Shown piece after piece: positions 35,603 to 47,180 of a stretch of 64,000 nt of DNA (position 1 is the first letter of the stretch; each line of letters begins with the position of its first letter). Origin of the DNA: Epiperipatus broadwayi (taxonomy: Eukaryota; Onychophora; Udeonychophora; Euonychophora; Peripatidae); NCBI GenBank assembly GCA_028023455.1, contig JAQFVV010000255.1, positions 1,145,699 to 1,209,698 of the forward strand, written 5' to 3'. Position numbers and translations under genes: made by a program. The notes under the pieces are model-generated. The model worked only from the letters and a program-made list of their open reading frames with translations, searched no databases and had not been told where the DNA came from.

Positions 35603-35770
35603 TATCATCATCATCATCAACCATTATCAATCCACTGCAGGATGAAGATCTCTCCAAGTTTAATCTATCTTCTCCAATCGTTAGCTTGTCTTCTCCACAT
35701 CATCCCTGCACACTTTCTTATTTCATCCATCCATCTCACATGTGGTCTCTTTCTGGGTCTTTTAAACTCA
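35603..35770 (-). pseudogene. LINE (RTE-like) ORF2 C-terminus and 3' tail
   Basis: On the minus strand it reads PRKRPHVRWMDEIRKCAG-like codons, then GGAGAAGAC...TGGATTGATAATGG and a (TGATGA)n tail. It is homologous to the cleaner copy at 51642-51908 but has frameshifts. 5'-truncation and a TGA-type microsatellite tail fit RTE-clade LINEs. Confidence 0.75.
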
Positions 35771-35774
35771 GAGG

Positions 35775-36500
35775 TAAACCTCTATATACTATAAAATAAC
35801 TGTCTGTTTTAATTTGTTTCTTAATAATTTTACAGTTATAAATGGAAGACAGCCATTTTAAATATAACTGATACTTTTTTACAAACATACATGAATTAGA
35901 TGTTTTTATTAAATATTATAAATATATGGCTTTACAAGTTACAGATAAATAATGAAACAAACAAAACACACTTTTAAAATGTCATATAAAACTAAGATTA
36001 AATTTTAATAAGAATATTCAAAATTCTATTTTGAAAACTATTTACCTTTTTTTTGGTTAATATCTGGTAACACACAGATTACATAGTAAGCAAATATATA
36101 AACATAACAAATGTATAATAAAAACATATACAACCTGGTAAATTTTTCTAAGGATTGTTGAATATTCCTTTAAATGGATTATTTAAATAAAACACATTTA
36201 ATACGGTCAACGCAATAATAGTAAAAATATATACTATGCAAAAATTTATCGTTTACAAGTCCTAGTGCTTTTTATTAATCCTGATGCAAAATGAAGAACT
36301 ACTAAGCAATTATATGTGAAGTTTGTCCAAGTTCCAAAAGTATTATTTATAATCAAAATATAAAATTAGTCAAGTAAGCATTTTTAAATACATACATAGA
36401 TATTCATGACAAACCTTTATGTTTTTTTCATATATATAAAAAAACAAACACTATTTTAATCTTTTGAGCGACTTCAATTCTATAATAAATCACATTATTA
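35775..36500. other. AT-rich sequence, no gene seen
   Basis: No assignable gene or repeat. Confidence 0.4.
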
Positions 36501-36529
36501 TCCATTAATACATTGCACAGGCTTAAACC

Positions 36530-36710
36530 TGCATTTATATATGTAATGTATGCAGGATTCAAACTCAGACTTTTACACGACCAACTACTCTCAGTGCCAT
36601 CTCATATTGCTGACCCACCTGATCACATACATGTTGAAAAGATAAATAATCACCAATATACCTATTTCATGCTAAACCAGCAATCATCAGTTGGTCTAGA
36701 TTATCCATTT
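36530..36710 (-). repeat. Family B repeat fragment (minus) with hammerhead
   Basis: It holds the family B tail and hammerhead block on the minus strand, from the CACGACCAACTACTCTCAGT region through GTTGAAAAGATAAATAATCA. The rest of the repeat is absent. Confidence 0.8.
36651..36697 (-). ncRNA. Hammerhead ribozyme candidate, family B
   Basis: Minus strand: ACCAA, CUGAUGA, stem II UGCU/AGCA with loop GGUUU and a U-U mismatch at the base, GAAA, stem III AUA/UAU around GG, cleavage after UA, then UUGGU pairing with ACCAA. All core bases are intact. Confidence 0.72.
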
Positions 36711-36849
36711 TATTTTCTATTCATTCTAGTTGTTCTATGGCACACAATATATACTTTAATTTCATCATGGAGTGAATTGCATGTTTTTTCAATTTTATCA
36801 TATTATGCTTTGAGACAGTTTTATTTCCAGATGTTCTAGATCTCTCAAA

Positions 36850-37735
36850 AGACTATGTTTTTCAGAGCAAGTGTTTTTATTTAGGCTTTCATTATTATAT
36901 TTCAAATTAACAATTACATTTTGATATATAATACTTTAAAATTTTGTTTACTGAAGAAGCAAAACAAGAGAGATCTTTCAATTTTAAATCATGGGTTTTT
37001 AATATTTTAACCCACGACAAAATACTGATGTTATCACTATAATTACCATCTTCTGATTCCGCTATTTTTCAGTACATAGAGACAAATTCTACTTAATAAA
37101 GAGTTCCTTTAGATACAACCTATGTTCCCGAACAAAATGTTTTTTTTTAATTTTTAATAAAGCAAATTTAATACTAAAAAATAATAATAATACAAAGAAT
37201 TTACAGTTTTAAAATCATAATTTATTCAATGTAAAATATTATACATTTTACGGAATATTTTTAAATATGTATAATTCAACATTGTTTTAATTACATAAAA
37301 TGCACTCATATCAGCATACACACATGAAACAATAATTTACTATTTATTCATTTATGTTTATGTGTTGATTGTTGAATGCTTGCAGTAAAATAAAATATGA
37401 ATAAATAAAATATTATTAAATGAATCTCTTAATATGTATTTTATCCAATTCCTTTTTTTTTTAAATAATAAAATAGCAATTACATTACAACATATGATCT
37501 AATATTGTATATTATTTGTTAAAAAAAAATTAAAATAAAAAATTTACTAATGTCATGTGATTTTACATTCTGCTGTATTATTAATAGCATTTTGTTAATA
37601 ATGTAAATCATTTGATACATTCAAAACAATTATTAATAAATAAAGCTTTATATAAATATAAGATCCCTTTTTTCTTTTTCTATTTTTTTTTTATTCTTTT
37701 AGGAATACAATAATTTCAAGTGTGAACCTAGCCTA
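36850..37735. other. AT-rich sequence, no gene seen
   Basis: No assignable gene or repeat. Confidence 0.4.
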
Positions 37736-37862
37736 AGATGGTACAATATAAATATATTATAAAAAATCAAGTCATATGTCACATGGCCTAATTTAACAAG
37801 CTTTATTACAAATGTTATATATAGAGCTCACAAATAAGCTCTAAACAAGCTTTGCAGAATAT

Positions 37863-37905
37863 TCCTAACCCTAGACCAGTTTCTGCTACTAGCTTCCTCA
37901 GCTCG
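37863..37905 (-). ncRNA. Hammerhead-like core, family C (minus)
   Basis: CUGAGGA, stem II GCU/AGC with loop AGU between the A-A pair, GAAA, AC-UG-GU, GUC, then UAGGG. The core and triplet are good, but the 5' half of stem I is replaced by the duplicated arm start, so stem I cannot form. Confidence 0.5.
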
Positions 37906-37940
37906 CAAATAAGCTCTTAACAAGCTTTGCAGAATCCTAG

Positions 37941-37982
37941 CACCCCACTGATGAAACCAATAGCAGAAACCGGTCTGGAGTT
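37941..37982 (+). ncRNA. Hammerhead ribozyme candidate, family C (best copy)
   Basis: CACCCCA then CUGAUGA, a weak stem II (AACCAAUAGCA), GAAA, stem III AC/GU around CG, triplet GUC, then UGGAGU. Stem I pairs A-U, C-G, C-G, then mismatch, C-G, A-U. CUGAUGA, GAAA and GUC are all canonical. Stem II is the weak point. Confidence 0.6.
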
Positions 37983-38354
37983 GGAGATATTCTGCAAAGC
38001 TTGTTAAGAGCTTATTTACAAGCTCTATATATAGTATAAATATATGTATATTATTTAAAATAGAGTACATGGTAAGTTATTCATATATCAGTATTGGAAT
38101 AAATATGTATGATAATGCTATGATAGTGATGAGACAGTGATAGTAATTGAGAACCCATTCTGACCTGTATTTTGATAGCCAATCCTAAGGAATTGACACC
38201 ATTATAATAAATAAAGATATCATGATGCTGTCGCTAACTGTGATCAAGAAAGACACAAATAATGTGCTTAACTGATCAGAATAAAAGCAAAAAGGAGATT
38301 GAATTAACTTTCTAACTAGATTACCATAAATGAATAACATATATATATATATAT

Positions 38355-38735
38355 GTTGATACAAAGATTTTCATGGATTGCATATATAAAAGACATATTT
38401 TACGGGTTTATACACGTTAAAAAATTTGAAAAAAATGTTAAATTTCTACCAAGCTATTTAAATATTTCCTCCCGTAGAGGTTAATAATGTTATTACGAAG
38501 ATTTTCATGGGTTGCATATATAAAAGACATATTTTGTGGGTTCATCCATGTTAAAAATTTTGAAAAAATATTAAAAATGTCTTATATATGCAGCCCATGA
38601 AAATCTTCATATCAACATTATTAACCTCTATGGGGAGGAAATATTTAAACAGCTTGGTAGAACTTTAATATTTTTTTTCAATTTTTTTAACACAGATGAA
38701 TCCGCAAAATATGTCTTTTATATATATATAACCAT
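38355..38735. repeat. Complex direct and inverted repeat
   Basis: The unit AAGATTTTCATGGATTGCAT, ATATAAAAGACATATTTT, and GGGTTTATACACGTTAAA occurs twice in direct order (38363 and 38499) and once inverted (from about 38580). The block TTTCCTCCCGTAGAGGTTAA is also inverted at 38620-38645. It looks like overlapping copies of a foldback element. Confidence 0.75.
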
Positions 38736-38959
38736 TAGAAACCAGTTGACACTTAGACAATCCCAATCTATATATATACTAAAATGGTCAGCTGAAGATC
38801 TGCAGTTATGGCTAACATCAATCACCAGAGGGAGCCACTAGATTTATAATCTGCAATTTTTTATCTCTGCTTGTAAATGATAGAAATTCTAATGCTAAAT
38901 GACATCAGTCTTCATTGGATATTTCACATACTGATATATATATATATATGAAATTTAAA

Positions 38960-39882
38960 GTTTAATAGTAAAGATATCTAACTACAAATTTTTACAGAGT
39001 CCTCAATCCCTTTTAGTATTTCTTTTTATATGTCTCCTTAAATCTAAGAAAACTTTGATATTCTTTGAATTTTCTCTGATCTGGTAAATGGACCCTTTAT
39101 TTTATTTACCATAATATAAGATTGTATAATTGATATAAAAAGAAATTGATAATAAAATAAATTTTAGGTTAAAATTAATAAATAAATTTTTATTACAAAC
39201 TAATTATTGATATATTCAACAGAAAATATTATTTATAATTATATTTTACAATTAACCTTTATAATTTAAAATTTAGACTAACTTTTTTCTATTATTTTTC
39301 AAGGGATTATATCTAATCTATTGTGGTAATCATATTGTGAGGTTTATATATATATATAAAAATTTCAAAATCATATGGATAAAACTGTGTGTATATAAAT
39401 TCAAAATTTACAGAACTTGTTATCAGCCATCAAATATCTGTAAAATTAACAATAAAGCCCGAATATGCACATTTCATTATTACAGAAAACATGTTTTGAT
39501 TTAAACCAAGCTATTTCCAGCTGTGATTCATGCTAGAAATTATTCAAATACATATTGACTAAGATGTATAATAAACAAATTAATGACAGACAAATTATGC
39601 AAATAATTATGTAAAGCAAACATAATATGTTTATTATAAATTAATTGTTGTAAGTAGAATAAAACAAAGTCTTAACAATGAGAATAAATTTTACAAATAA
39701 CTATTACAAAACTGCAGAAACACTTTTAGTTATTTTTTTAGCCATCTTCAGCTGGAAACCTTTTAAATATATTATTTAAATAATAATTATTAATTATTTA
39801 AAATATTGCATCAGAGTATAATAGTTAATAATATGTCTAGAGGTAAAAAATTAAACTATTAAAAAATAATAATAATTTCTAA

Positions 39883-39914
<32 letters not shown>

Positions 39915-42900
39915 CCAACTTATGAGATTATGATTTATAAAACGGATTGATTATTTGTCTCTTTCCAAAAATCAAAGATAGGTTATATATATTTTAAATG
40001 TTTGTTTTTTTTTTAAAGTTAGCCAAACAAACAAAAATAGTAGGAAAAATGTGACTAAACTTTTCTCAACTATTTACCTCAATATATTATAATCTTACAA
40101 CAAGGAAATTTGCATTTTGTTCATACCTGAAAATAAAATAGCAGTGACTCTGTGGTTAATATATATATATATTGTATCGGTCAACTGCTTACTCCGTTAA
40201 TATGAGCATGCACACAAGTTGAACATGAAAAGAAATATGGCGACATGCCGGAATAAGGAGAAATTTAAATACTTTACTGTAATATTATTACGGACACAGA
40301 AGATACTTATAAAAAGATTGATTTTTACATATCTTTGGGGGATGTCTCTAAACCAACCCCTTGTGCCACTCCCAGAAGAAAAAGCAATTCTCCTTGTGAA
40401 AGGATATGCAAGTTCAAATATCATGGGATATATATGAATATAAATAATTATTCACACAAAACTAATAAACAAGATCCTCAGAATAAATAAAGATCTAAGA
40501 ACCGGTAAGATGATTTCCCATTTGCTAGCTCAGCATACTCTATTCTCAGTTAAAGAATGGGGATCAGAAAACTCACATAATTAATTAATAATATAGTTAG
40601 AGAAAGTAAATGACAAAGAGAATAAAAAATATATGGCAGTAGTCACTTTAGAATTATTATATAAATATTTTATTAGCCCTTTATCCCATACCATTTATAA
40701 TATGAATACAAAATTAATATTCCCAGATTGATTAAATATACAAACGAATATTACACTACATAAATTATTTTAATAAAATAAAAATTATAATCATAAAGAA
40801 ATACTTAACAAAGCAATAATTAGATTTAATAAAAGAAAACTTCTTTCTTAATAAGAAAAATGTATTAAATATCTAATACGTGAGAGATAGTGATCTGTGG
40901 ATTATAATTATACTCACACACGTGCAAGGAAAAATTAGGAAAATTTAACAAGTTACATGAATGATGTGTTTGTTTACGTATGTACATAAGACACATATTT
41001 ATGAAAGCATATTAAATTTTAAATAGAGTAAACACACAGAAAAAAAGGAATACCCGATAAAGTCTCTAAGCTTCACCCTTCTATGGGTTTTTAGTGAGCT
41101 GTACATCTACTGCGACAAGGGCTGGACTTGACTGCAGTACAAGTTCATAGAATTGATCATCATCACTTTGGTGTTTGAATCTTGGCATTTACATTCTGTT
41201 GGGATGGCAGGAGAGGAGCTGGATGGACACACTGAAGTGGGCTTCTACCCCAAAATTATTCTACATACAGGAAAGTGCTTTATTTGCATCGTTAGGCTGG
41301 ACAATAAATATTATACACTATAAACAGTCTTTTCTTGTTTTACAAATTCTAGGTCAATTATTTGCTTCAATGGCATATTGTAATTAAACTTCCACTGGCA
41401 TTAATGGAGTATATTGGTGGAATAATCATCTGTCCATCATTTAACTTTCTAATAGTTGGCTAGATAACTGACATTACTCTACATCACTTAATCGTCCGAT
41501 GTTGACTACTCACTGGGTTAACTGCTCGAATGGTTATTTGAATGACTGCATGACTTAGTGTCCGTTGGTTTAGAATGACTGAATGATTTTTTTATTAGAG
41601 TAAATCTCCAGGATTAGGTTGAATCAGAGTCAGCATGCTTACTAAAAAGGTTGCAAGACTTTGTGTGGTTCCATTAATGGCCTTAGTTTAACAATAAACT
41701 TAGACTCAGGCTCCTAATAAGATTTGTCTTTGGAGAACAAATAGGAACTGCCTTCTCGCAACTTCAGAACAGATATATCTCCCTTCAATACCTCTTCAAT
41801 TCAGGTATTCCTCCAAGAAAAAAAATTAATTAATTAAATCTTTTTTATATCTCCATTCAGATCACAATATCACTAATGAAAATTTTAATGAATGATAACA
41901 TCTTTTTCATTTTTTCTTTAGTAATTACATTATTACAATCGAAGTTTTAACAAAAATATTTCACTTAGATTGGGCATTCTTCCCACATTATCACAAGTTT
42001 AATCAAGTTCTTTTTGTCCAGTTGAAATGCCTTTAGGCTTTTCTTAAATTTAAGACAATGACCCTCTTGCTCAAATGCAACTGAAGAGAAAAACAATCAT
42101 TAAAACTTCGATTTTAAATTATTTTTAACTTATTTTTAAATAGTAATATTTCAAATTTTCCTTTTTACATCGGTTGTAAACACTCAAAAAATATAAATAC
42201 AGAATAACAATTTGTTAAATAAACGCTGTTTCTTTAACAAACAAAAATATTTAAAATTATAAATACATTTTGACATTTCTTTTTCTTTTTTAAAAAATAA
42301 AAATAAAAATTACAAATACATATTTCTAAGCCTTTAAACATTGGCTTTAATCATATATTTGTGTGAGTTTATGTTATAGCCACAGCTCTCTTAATTTATA
42401 ATAAGTTTGATTATAATATATAGTATATCCCCCCCCCCCCATTTAATGGCTTTTTATGTATTTTTGGCCATTAATTTGTCTAACATTATCTTGTGCTTGG
42501 CCACATCAAACGTGTCTGGCACAATATATATATATATATATGCATGCACAAACACTGAGTTTCTTAATAAAAGAATGATTTGTTCCTCTCCAAGCTTACT
42601 ATAATATTATTTCTAAATCTATGTATGAATTATGTAGTGACATAATTTAGATATTAATTACTAAAATTTGAGATACTAATGTGTCTGGATGTCACTATGC
42701 AACATGTTTTGAGTCAGAAATAGTACTGCAAGCAGTGGAGAGAACCACTTACTCGCCTTTTTATTGAAGTGTGTACATATTCAGTGGAATTATAATATTC
42801 ACTACATTTTCATGTTAGCTCTCCTCACATACATCAACAGTCACATATAATAGTCATGTTTTTTCCAAGCTCTGATTGCAATAAAATATGTTATTTATTG

Positions 42901-43540
42901 AAATGCAAACATACAATATATATGCCCATTTATACATGCCACAGAAGAAGAAGAGAAGAAAAAGAAGAAGAATGTAGTTATTAATAGTAATTTAAGAGTA
43001 GACATATATATACTGTGTGTGCCCACTCATTCACATTCACTCAAAAAATAAAAATAATAAAAAATATACTATAACACATCTTTATTTTTTTTTAAATAAA
43101 ATGAATTGTGAAATGTTAGCTTTTTATTACAATTAAACATGCTTTGGATGATATCCTTTTTCTCCAATAACTTTTTCCTATGGAAACATTGTAGAAATCT
43201 CATTATTATCAGATAAGGACCCAGTTGTGTTTGAAGTTTTTAAATCTGCATGGGATTCAGAATTTATATAGTCATCCTTACTTGTCATTACTCACTTCAG
43301 ATTCTCAAATAGATTCTTTAATTTTCTGGCTCATATTTCAAACTATTTTTTCTAAAAATTTTAGCTTTGCACTTAGAAAACATTTTATTACACGAATACT
43401 GTAAAAATAAAATTAATATGTTTTCAATGTACCTGAAGAAATATTATTAATACATATGATTACATGCATCACTTTTAAATAGAAGAACATTTTGAAAGTA
43501 ATCCCAATGCTTAATGCTCAACTGAAATAAATATACAAAT
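38960..43540. other. AT-rich sequence, no supported gene
   Basis: Contains TA/CA microsatellites (38937-38950, 39890-39914, 42524-42541), short open frames of about 70 codons near 40219 and 41175 without family similarity, and a less AT-rich block at 41080-41780. I cannot assign a function. That block might be a worn retroelement. Confidence 0.35.
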
Positions 43541-43564
43541 ATTAAATGACCTCACATGGTTTAG

Positions 43565-43662
43565 AAATTCAGTAATGCCCTCTGAAGTAAATATATAAAT
43601 ATATTAGAATTTTTAGTTCAAAATAGCTATTAATTTATATATTTATTTCACAGAGGGCAATG
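43565..43662. repeat. Short foldback element
   Basis: ATGCCCTCTGAAGTAAATATA and its counterpart ATATTTATTTCACAGAGGGCA are inverted around a short AT-rich centre. About 95 bp, MITE-like. Confidence 0.75.
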
Positions 43663-43944
43663 CTGAATTTGATTAATATTTATAAAGATGATTTGAATGC
43701 TTTCTCTTGTAGTATTTATCATAAAAATAAAAAAAATAAGCTTGTCTTTAAAGCTATTAGTATGCTCTTTATATTTTTTTGGCTAATACTGTAATATTAT
43801 ATGAATTTTTATTATATATATATAAAGAATAAAAATGAGAAGATAATATCCATGTATTTAGAAATAATTTTTAACCTTTAATATTATCAAAAAATTATCA
43901 ATTATTACTAATTGACCATCCCTGAAGCCAAACCAGTTTTTATT

Positions 43945-44512
43945 AAATAATCACCAATATATATATTTCATGCTGAACCAGCACTCATCAGTTGGTCCAG
44001 ATTATCATCTGTCACACATATACATAATCAGTGCTCAGTTTATATTAATATAGCAAATCTTTATACTTTAATTGACAGACTTCAATCTACTCTAATCTTC
44101 AACTCTTCAGCCATCCATACTATTGAAAATCTGATGATGAAAAGCCCAAATCCCATGCTGATTCCAATATTATTGTTATGCCCATGTTGACCTCAAGTCC
44201 CTCTGACCATTATGTATAGGACCTTATCCATTTAAATACATGGAAGAGGGATGGCAGGATGCAGAATGGCTGTATTTCAAATATTATACATTAAGTCTGC
44301 ATTCTGCCCATCCCTCTTCTATGTATTTAAATGGATATGATCCTATACATGAGGGATCAGAGTGACTTGAGGTCAATATGGGCATAACAATAATATTGGC
44401 ATCAGCATGGGATTTGGGCTTTCCATCATCAATTTTCAATGATATGGATAGAATCGAAGAATTGGAGGTTAGAGTAGATTGAATCCTGTTCATTAAAGTC
44501 TGAAAATTTACA
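43945..44512. repeat. Family B inverted pair upstream of the PLE
   Basis: The left arm (minus) runs from the hammerhead block to CATGGAAGAGGGATGGCAGG. The right arm (plus) reads back from CTGCCCATCCCTCTTCTATG to TTCATTAAAGTCTGAAAA and then stops at the PLE coding sequence. The hairpin arms are about 230 bp. Confidence 0.88.
43952..43998 (-). ncRNA. Hammerhead ribozyme candidate, family B (best in window)
   Basis: Minus strand: GGACCAA, CUGAUGA, stem II GUGCU/AGCAU with loop GGUUC, GAAA, stem III AUA/UAU around UA, cleavage after UA, then UUGGU. Stem I pairs ACCAA with UUGGU (5 bp). Stem II has 5 bp including one G-U. Every conserved core position is present. It fits the type I, short-stem-III hammerheads described from PLE terminal repeats. 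Confidence 0.82.
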
Positions 44513-44515
44513 AAG

Positions 44516-45645
44516 ATGGCACCAAGTTATGCGAATATTTTTATGTCAAAACTGGAGTCCTCTATACTTGATAATGCTAAGCTGAAACCTCACACTTGGC
44601 TTAGATATATAGATGACATTTTCATGATATGGCCACATAATGAAGTTGAACTTCATAATTTTTTAAGTTATTTAAATAATTTTAATAAACATATTAATTT
44701 CACAATGAATTTTTCAAAATCAATTGCTCATTTTCTTGATGTTGAAGTTATTTACACTAATAGAGTTCTTACTACTACTGTATATAGGAAACCAATTGAT
44801 AATAACCGCTATCTACATTTTTATAGTAACCATCCTAAACATTTAAAGGCTAATATTCCTTATAGTCAATTTTTAAGGATGAAGAGGATTTATAATGATG
44901 AGAAATTTCTTCAACAAAATAATAGTATTTTATATAATAGATTGCTCAATATGAGGTATCCTAAGACATTGTTGGATAATGCAGTAAGGAGATCTTCTTT
45001 AATTGATAGAAAGAAACTTCTTTTATCTGAAAAGAGTAAAAAACAATTAGATGTTCCACCATTGGTTCTTACTTTTAATAGAGATTTACCTAATATTAAC
45101 CGGATATTGGCAAAACATTTTAACATATTACAGTCCACAGATTATTTAAAATCTATTTTTTCTGATCCACCTAAGGCTGTATATTGAAAACATAGATCAC
45201 TTAGAGATATACTTGTCAAAACAAATTTTATTAGTAGTTCTGTACAGAAAAAAGGATGTTCTCCATGTTAAGATAAAAGATGTTTTACATGTAAACATAT
45301 TGTTGTGATAAAAGTGGTCTTTAGTACTAAGAATTGTAATTTCAAATGGTATATTTCTAATTATGTTACATGTAAAAGTGTTAATTTGATATATTTGATA
45401 GAGTGTAGTAGATGTTTAAACCAGTATATAGGTGAGTCAGCAAATAGTTTACATGTCAGAATGACTAATCATAGATTTGACATTTTGCATAAGAATAAAG
45501 ATAGACCAGTTTCAAAACATTTTAACTTACCGAATCATTCAATTGATGATTTAAAAGTAGTGATTCTTCAGGAAGGTTTTTCTTCTACAAGGGAGAGGAA
45601 ACAAAAGGAGAGTTTTTTTTATTTTTAAATTCAAGACCTTAGAAC
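44516..45645 (+). pseudogene. PLE polyprotein: RT (from motif B) plus GIY-YIG endonuclease
   Basis: One frame spans RT and endonuclease but has stops at about 45185 and 45268, so the open parts are 44516-45187 and 45305-45628. The RT begins MAPSYANIFMSKLE (motif B) and has the catalytic RYIDDIFMIW, then SKSIAHFLDVEV. Between the domains lies a cysteine-rich linker (GCSPC and RCFTCKH), known from several PLE clades. The endonuclease has LIYLIECSRCLNQYIGESAN, LHVRMTNHRFDIL and HFNLPNHS. The N-terminal RT half is missing. The intact motifs and only two stops suggest a fairly recent copy. Clade (Neptune or Poseidon type) needs a tree. Confidence 0.88.
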
Positions 45646-46199
45646 CACATGGATTGAATTTGAACACTGGAACTATTACATCTCTGGATTACCTGGTCTC
45701 CTAAATGATTTCTATATGTGTGTTTTTATGTGAAAATTTTCTTATATGAGATTTTTTATGTAAAGATTGGTTACATGGATGTTTAATATCTGTGTTTAAT
45801 TGGTTTATAGATAAATAATTAGTTATAAATTATTGTACTTTGCACTAACTATAATTTTTGATTAAAATGTATAAGTATTTTAGTTTTTAATGAATATTAA
45901 TGTGAGCACAGCTATTTTTTGTATGTGAGCATAGTTTAATTTTTCTATGTATGCACATATGTATATTTTAATTTTTAATTTTGGATTTTTCATTTTTATA
46001 TTTATTTTAATTTAAATAGAATTTAAGCTTGATTAGGAGGGAATGTAGTTTGTTTTTTTTTTTTTTTTGTTTGAATTTTGTCATTGATTGGGTAGATATT
46101 ATGTGTTAGATTTTGTGACCAATCAGGGGGGTTTTGTTAAATTTTTAATCTTTTACCAAATCTGTAATTTTTGATTATCGCCATTTTACTGTGTATTTT

Positions 46200-46245
46200 T
46201 TTTCTTTCTGATGAAAACCAGTCCTCTGGTTGAAATATAATATTA
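46200..46245 (+). ncRNA. Hammerhead-like core in the PLE 3' region
   Basis: CUGAUGA at 46208-46214, then a bulged A and stem II AACCAG/CUGGUU with a UCCU loop, and GAAA at 46232-46235, then AUA-UAA-UAU. Stem II is strong, but stem I hardly pairs (U-rich against AUUUA). A related minus-strand copy lies at 62588-62625 with CUGAUAA. Possibly a decayed second ribozyme or a structure for RT binding. Confidence 0.45.
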
Positions 46246-46322
46246 TTTATTGGATTTATAAGTCTTTTTTTTTGTTTTTATATGTATTTCCTTTGGTTAG
46301 TTTGTTATATATTAATATATAT

Positions 46323-46500
46323 ATATACGTGTGGCAGATGGTAATCTAGATCAACTGATGAGTGCTGGTTCAGCATGAAATATGTATATTGGTGATTTTT
46401 TATCTTTTCTACATGTGTGTGGTCATGTGTATCAGTAGTAAGAGATAGTGTGGATATATGAAGGGTACTTTAAAGTTTGTGCTCAAATCCCCAATATTTA
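46323..46500 (+). repeat. Family B pLTR copy downstream of the PLE
   Basis: Contains the hammerhead block and the tail ATGTGTGTGGTCATGTGTATC to AAAGTTTGTGCTCAAATCCCC. It is downstream of the PLE coding region in the same orientation as the right upstream arm. Confidence 0.85.
46349..46393 (+). ncRNA. Hammerhead ribozyme candidate, family B (PLE 3' pLTR)
   Basis: GAUCAA, CUGAUGA (46355-46361), stem II GUGCU/AGCAU loop GGUUC, GAAA (46377-46380), stem III AUA/UAU around UG, cleavage after 46388 (UA), and UUGGU. Stem I AUCAA/UUGGU is 5 bp with one U-G pair. All core bases are intact. Confidence 0.8.
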
Positions 46501-46504
46501 CACA

Positions 46505-47065
46505 TTTTATATGCAACCTTCTTTTGCTTTATTTAATATACATTTTTGTTGCAAAATATATATTTTTTATTTTATTTTATGCACATCTGTATCAATAAAT
46601 TCAGCTTATGAATTTTCATTTCTGAATATCTTTTATTTGTCATCGATGTATTTTTTTTTAATAATGGATATTGTTTTGCTAAATAAATTACTTTTATTGT
46701 AATATATATATTTTTTATTTTATTTAATGTACTTTTGTAGCCATAAATTCATAATAAATGTAGACATTTTATTTTTCATTGATTAGTTTTTGTGCATTGT
46801 TGCTTCTTTAAATGTAGATTGTATATTGAACTGGAAAAATTAATTTAATTAAGAAATAGTTGAAATTTAAAATTAAAGCCTAAAAAACTGAAATTGATAC
46901 ATTTTGGACTGATACAAAAGACCAAATACTGCCATATTAAAAAAAGATTTTAGCTACGCTGTAAATTAATGTGGACTTAATCAGTAAAGTATTGAATAGC
47001 TTCACGCTCTCAGATCTAACTGCTTCAGCTTCACCTATTTATATAGAAAGTATGTTGAAGTAAAG
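46505..47065. other. AT-rich sequence, no gene seen
   Basis: No assignable gene. Open frames here are short and hydrophobic by composition. Confidence 0.4.
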
Positions 47066-47069
47066 AAGG

Positions 47070-47180
47070 GGTTCCCCTCTTTTCTTCCAAAATGTAAGCT
47101 TGGAGTTAAGACCTGTAGAGGTCCCTATTATCGCATTTTTACCCACACATTCTTGAGGTTACAGCCTTAGTAAATATTAG
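47070..47180 (+). repeat. Family D repeat, third copy
   Basis: Matches 20519-20630 through TTAAGACCTGTAGAGGTCCC and GCCTTAGTAAATATT. Confidence 0.8.

Larger units (their letters stand above)
37745..38035. repeat. Family C foldback, rearranged
   Basis: The left arm has ATGTCACATGGCC, ATATATAGAGCTCACAAATAAG and the core block to CTTCCTCAGC. The arm start CTCGCAAATAAGCTCTTAAC is then repeated, followed by a reversed arm with GGAGATATTCTGCAAAGCTT. Two hammerhead cores are present, one on each strand. Confidence 0.85.
43945..46500 (+). mobile_element. PLE with RT and GIY-YIG, flanked by family B pLTRs
   Basis: Order: an inverted family B arm (43945-44275), a direct family B arm (44280-44512, truncated before its hammerhead), the coding region (44516-45645), a 3' region with a hammerhead-like core (46200-46240), and a family B copy (46323-46500). 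The coding region starts inside RT motif B, so the element is 5'-truncated. The inverted-plus-direct pLTR arrangement is typical of Penelope elements. Confidence 0.85.

Noticed and set aside
40219-41387. Two open frames of about 70 codons as small genes
   Set aside because: No recognisable domain, no supporting splice or promoter signals, and length expected by chance.
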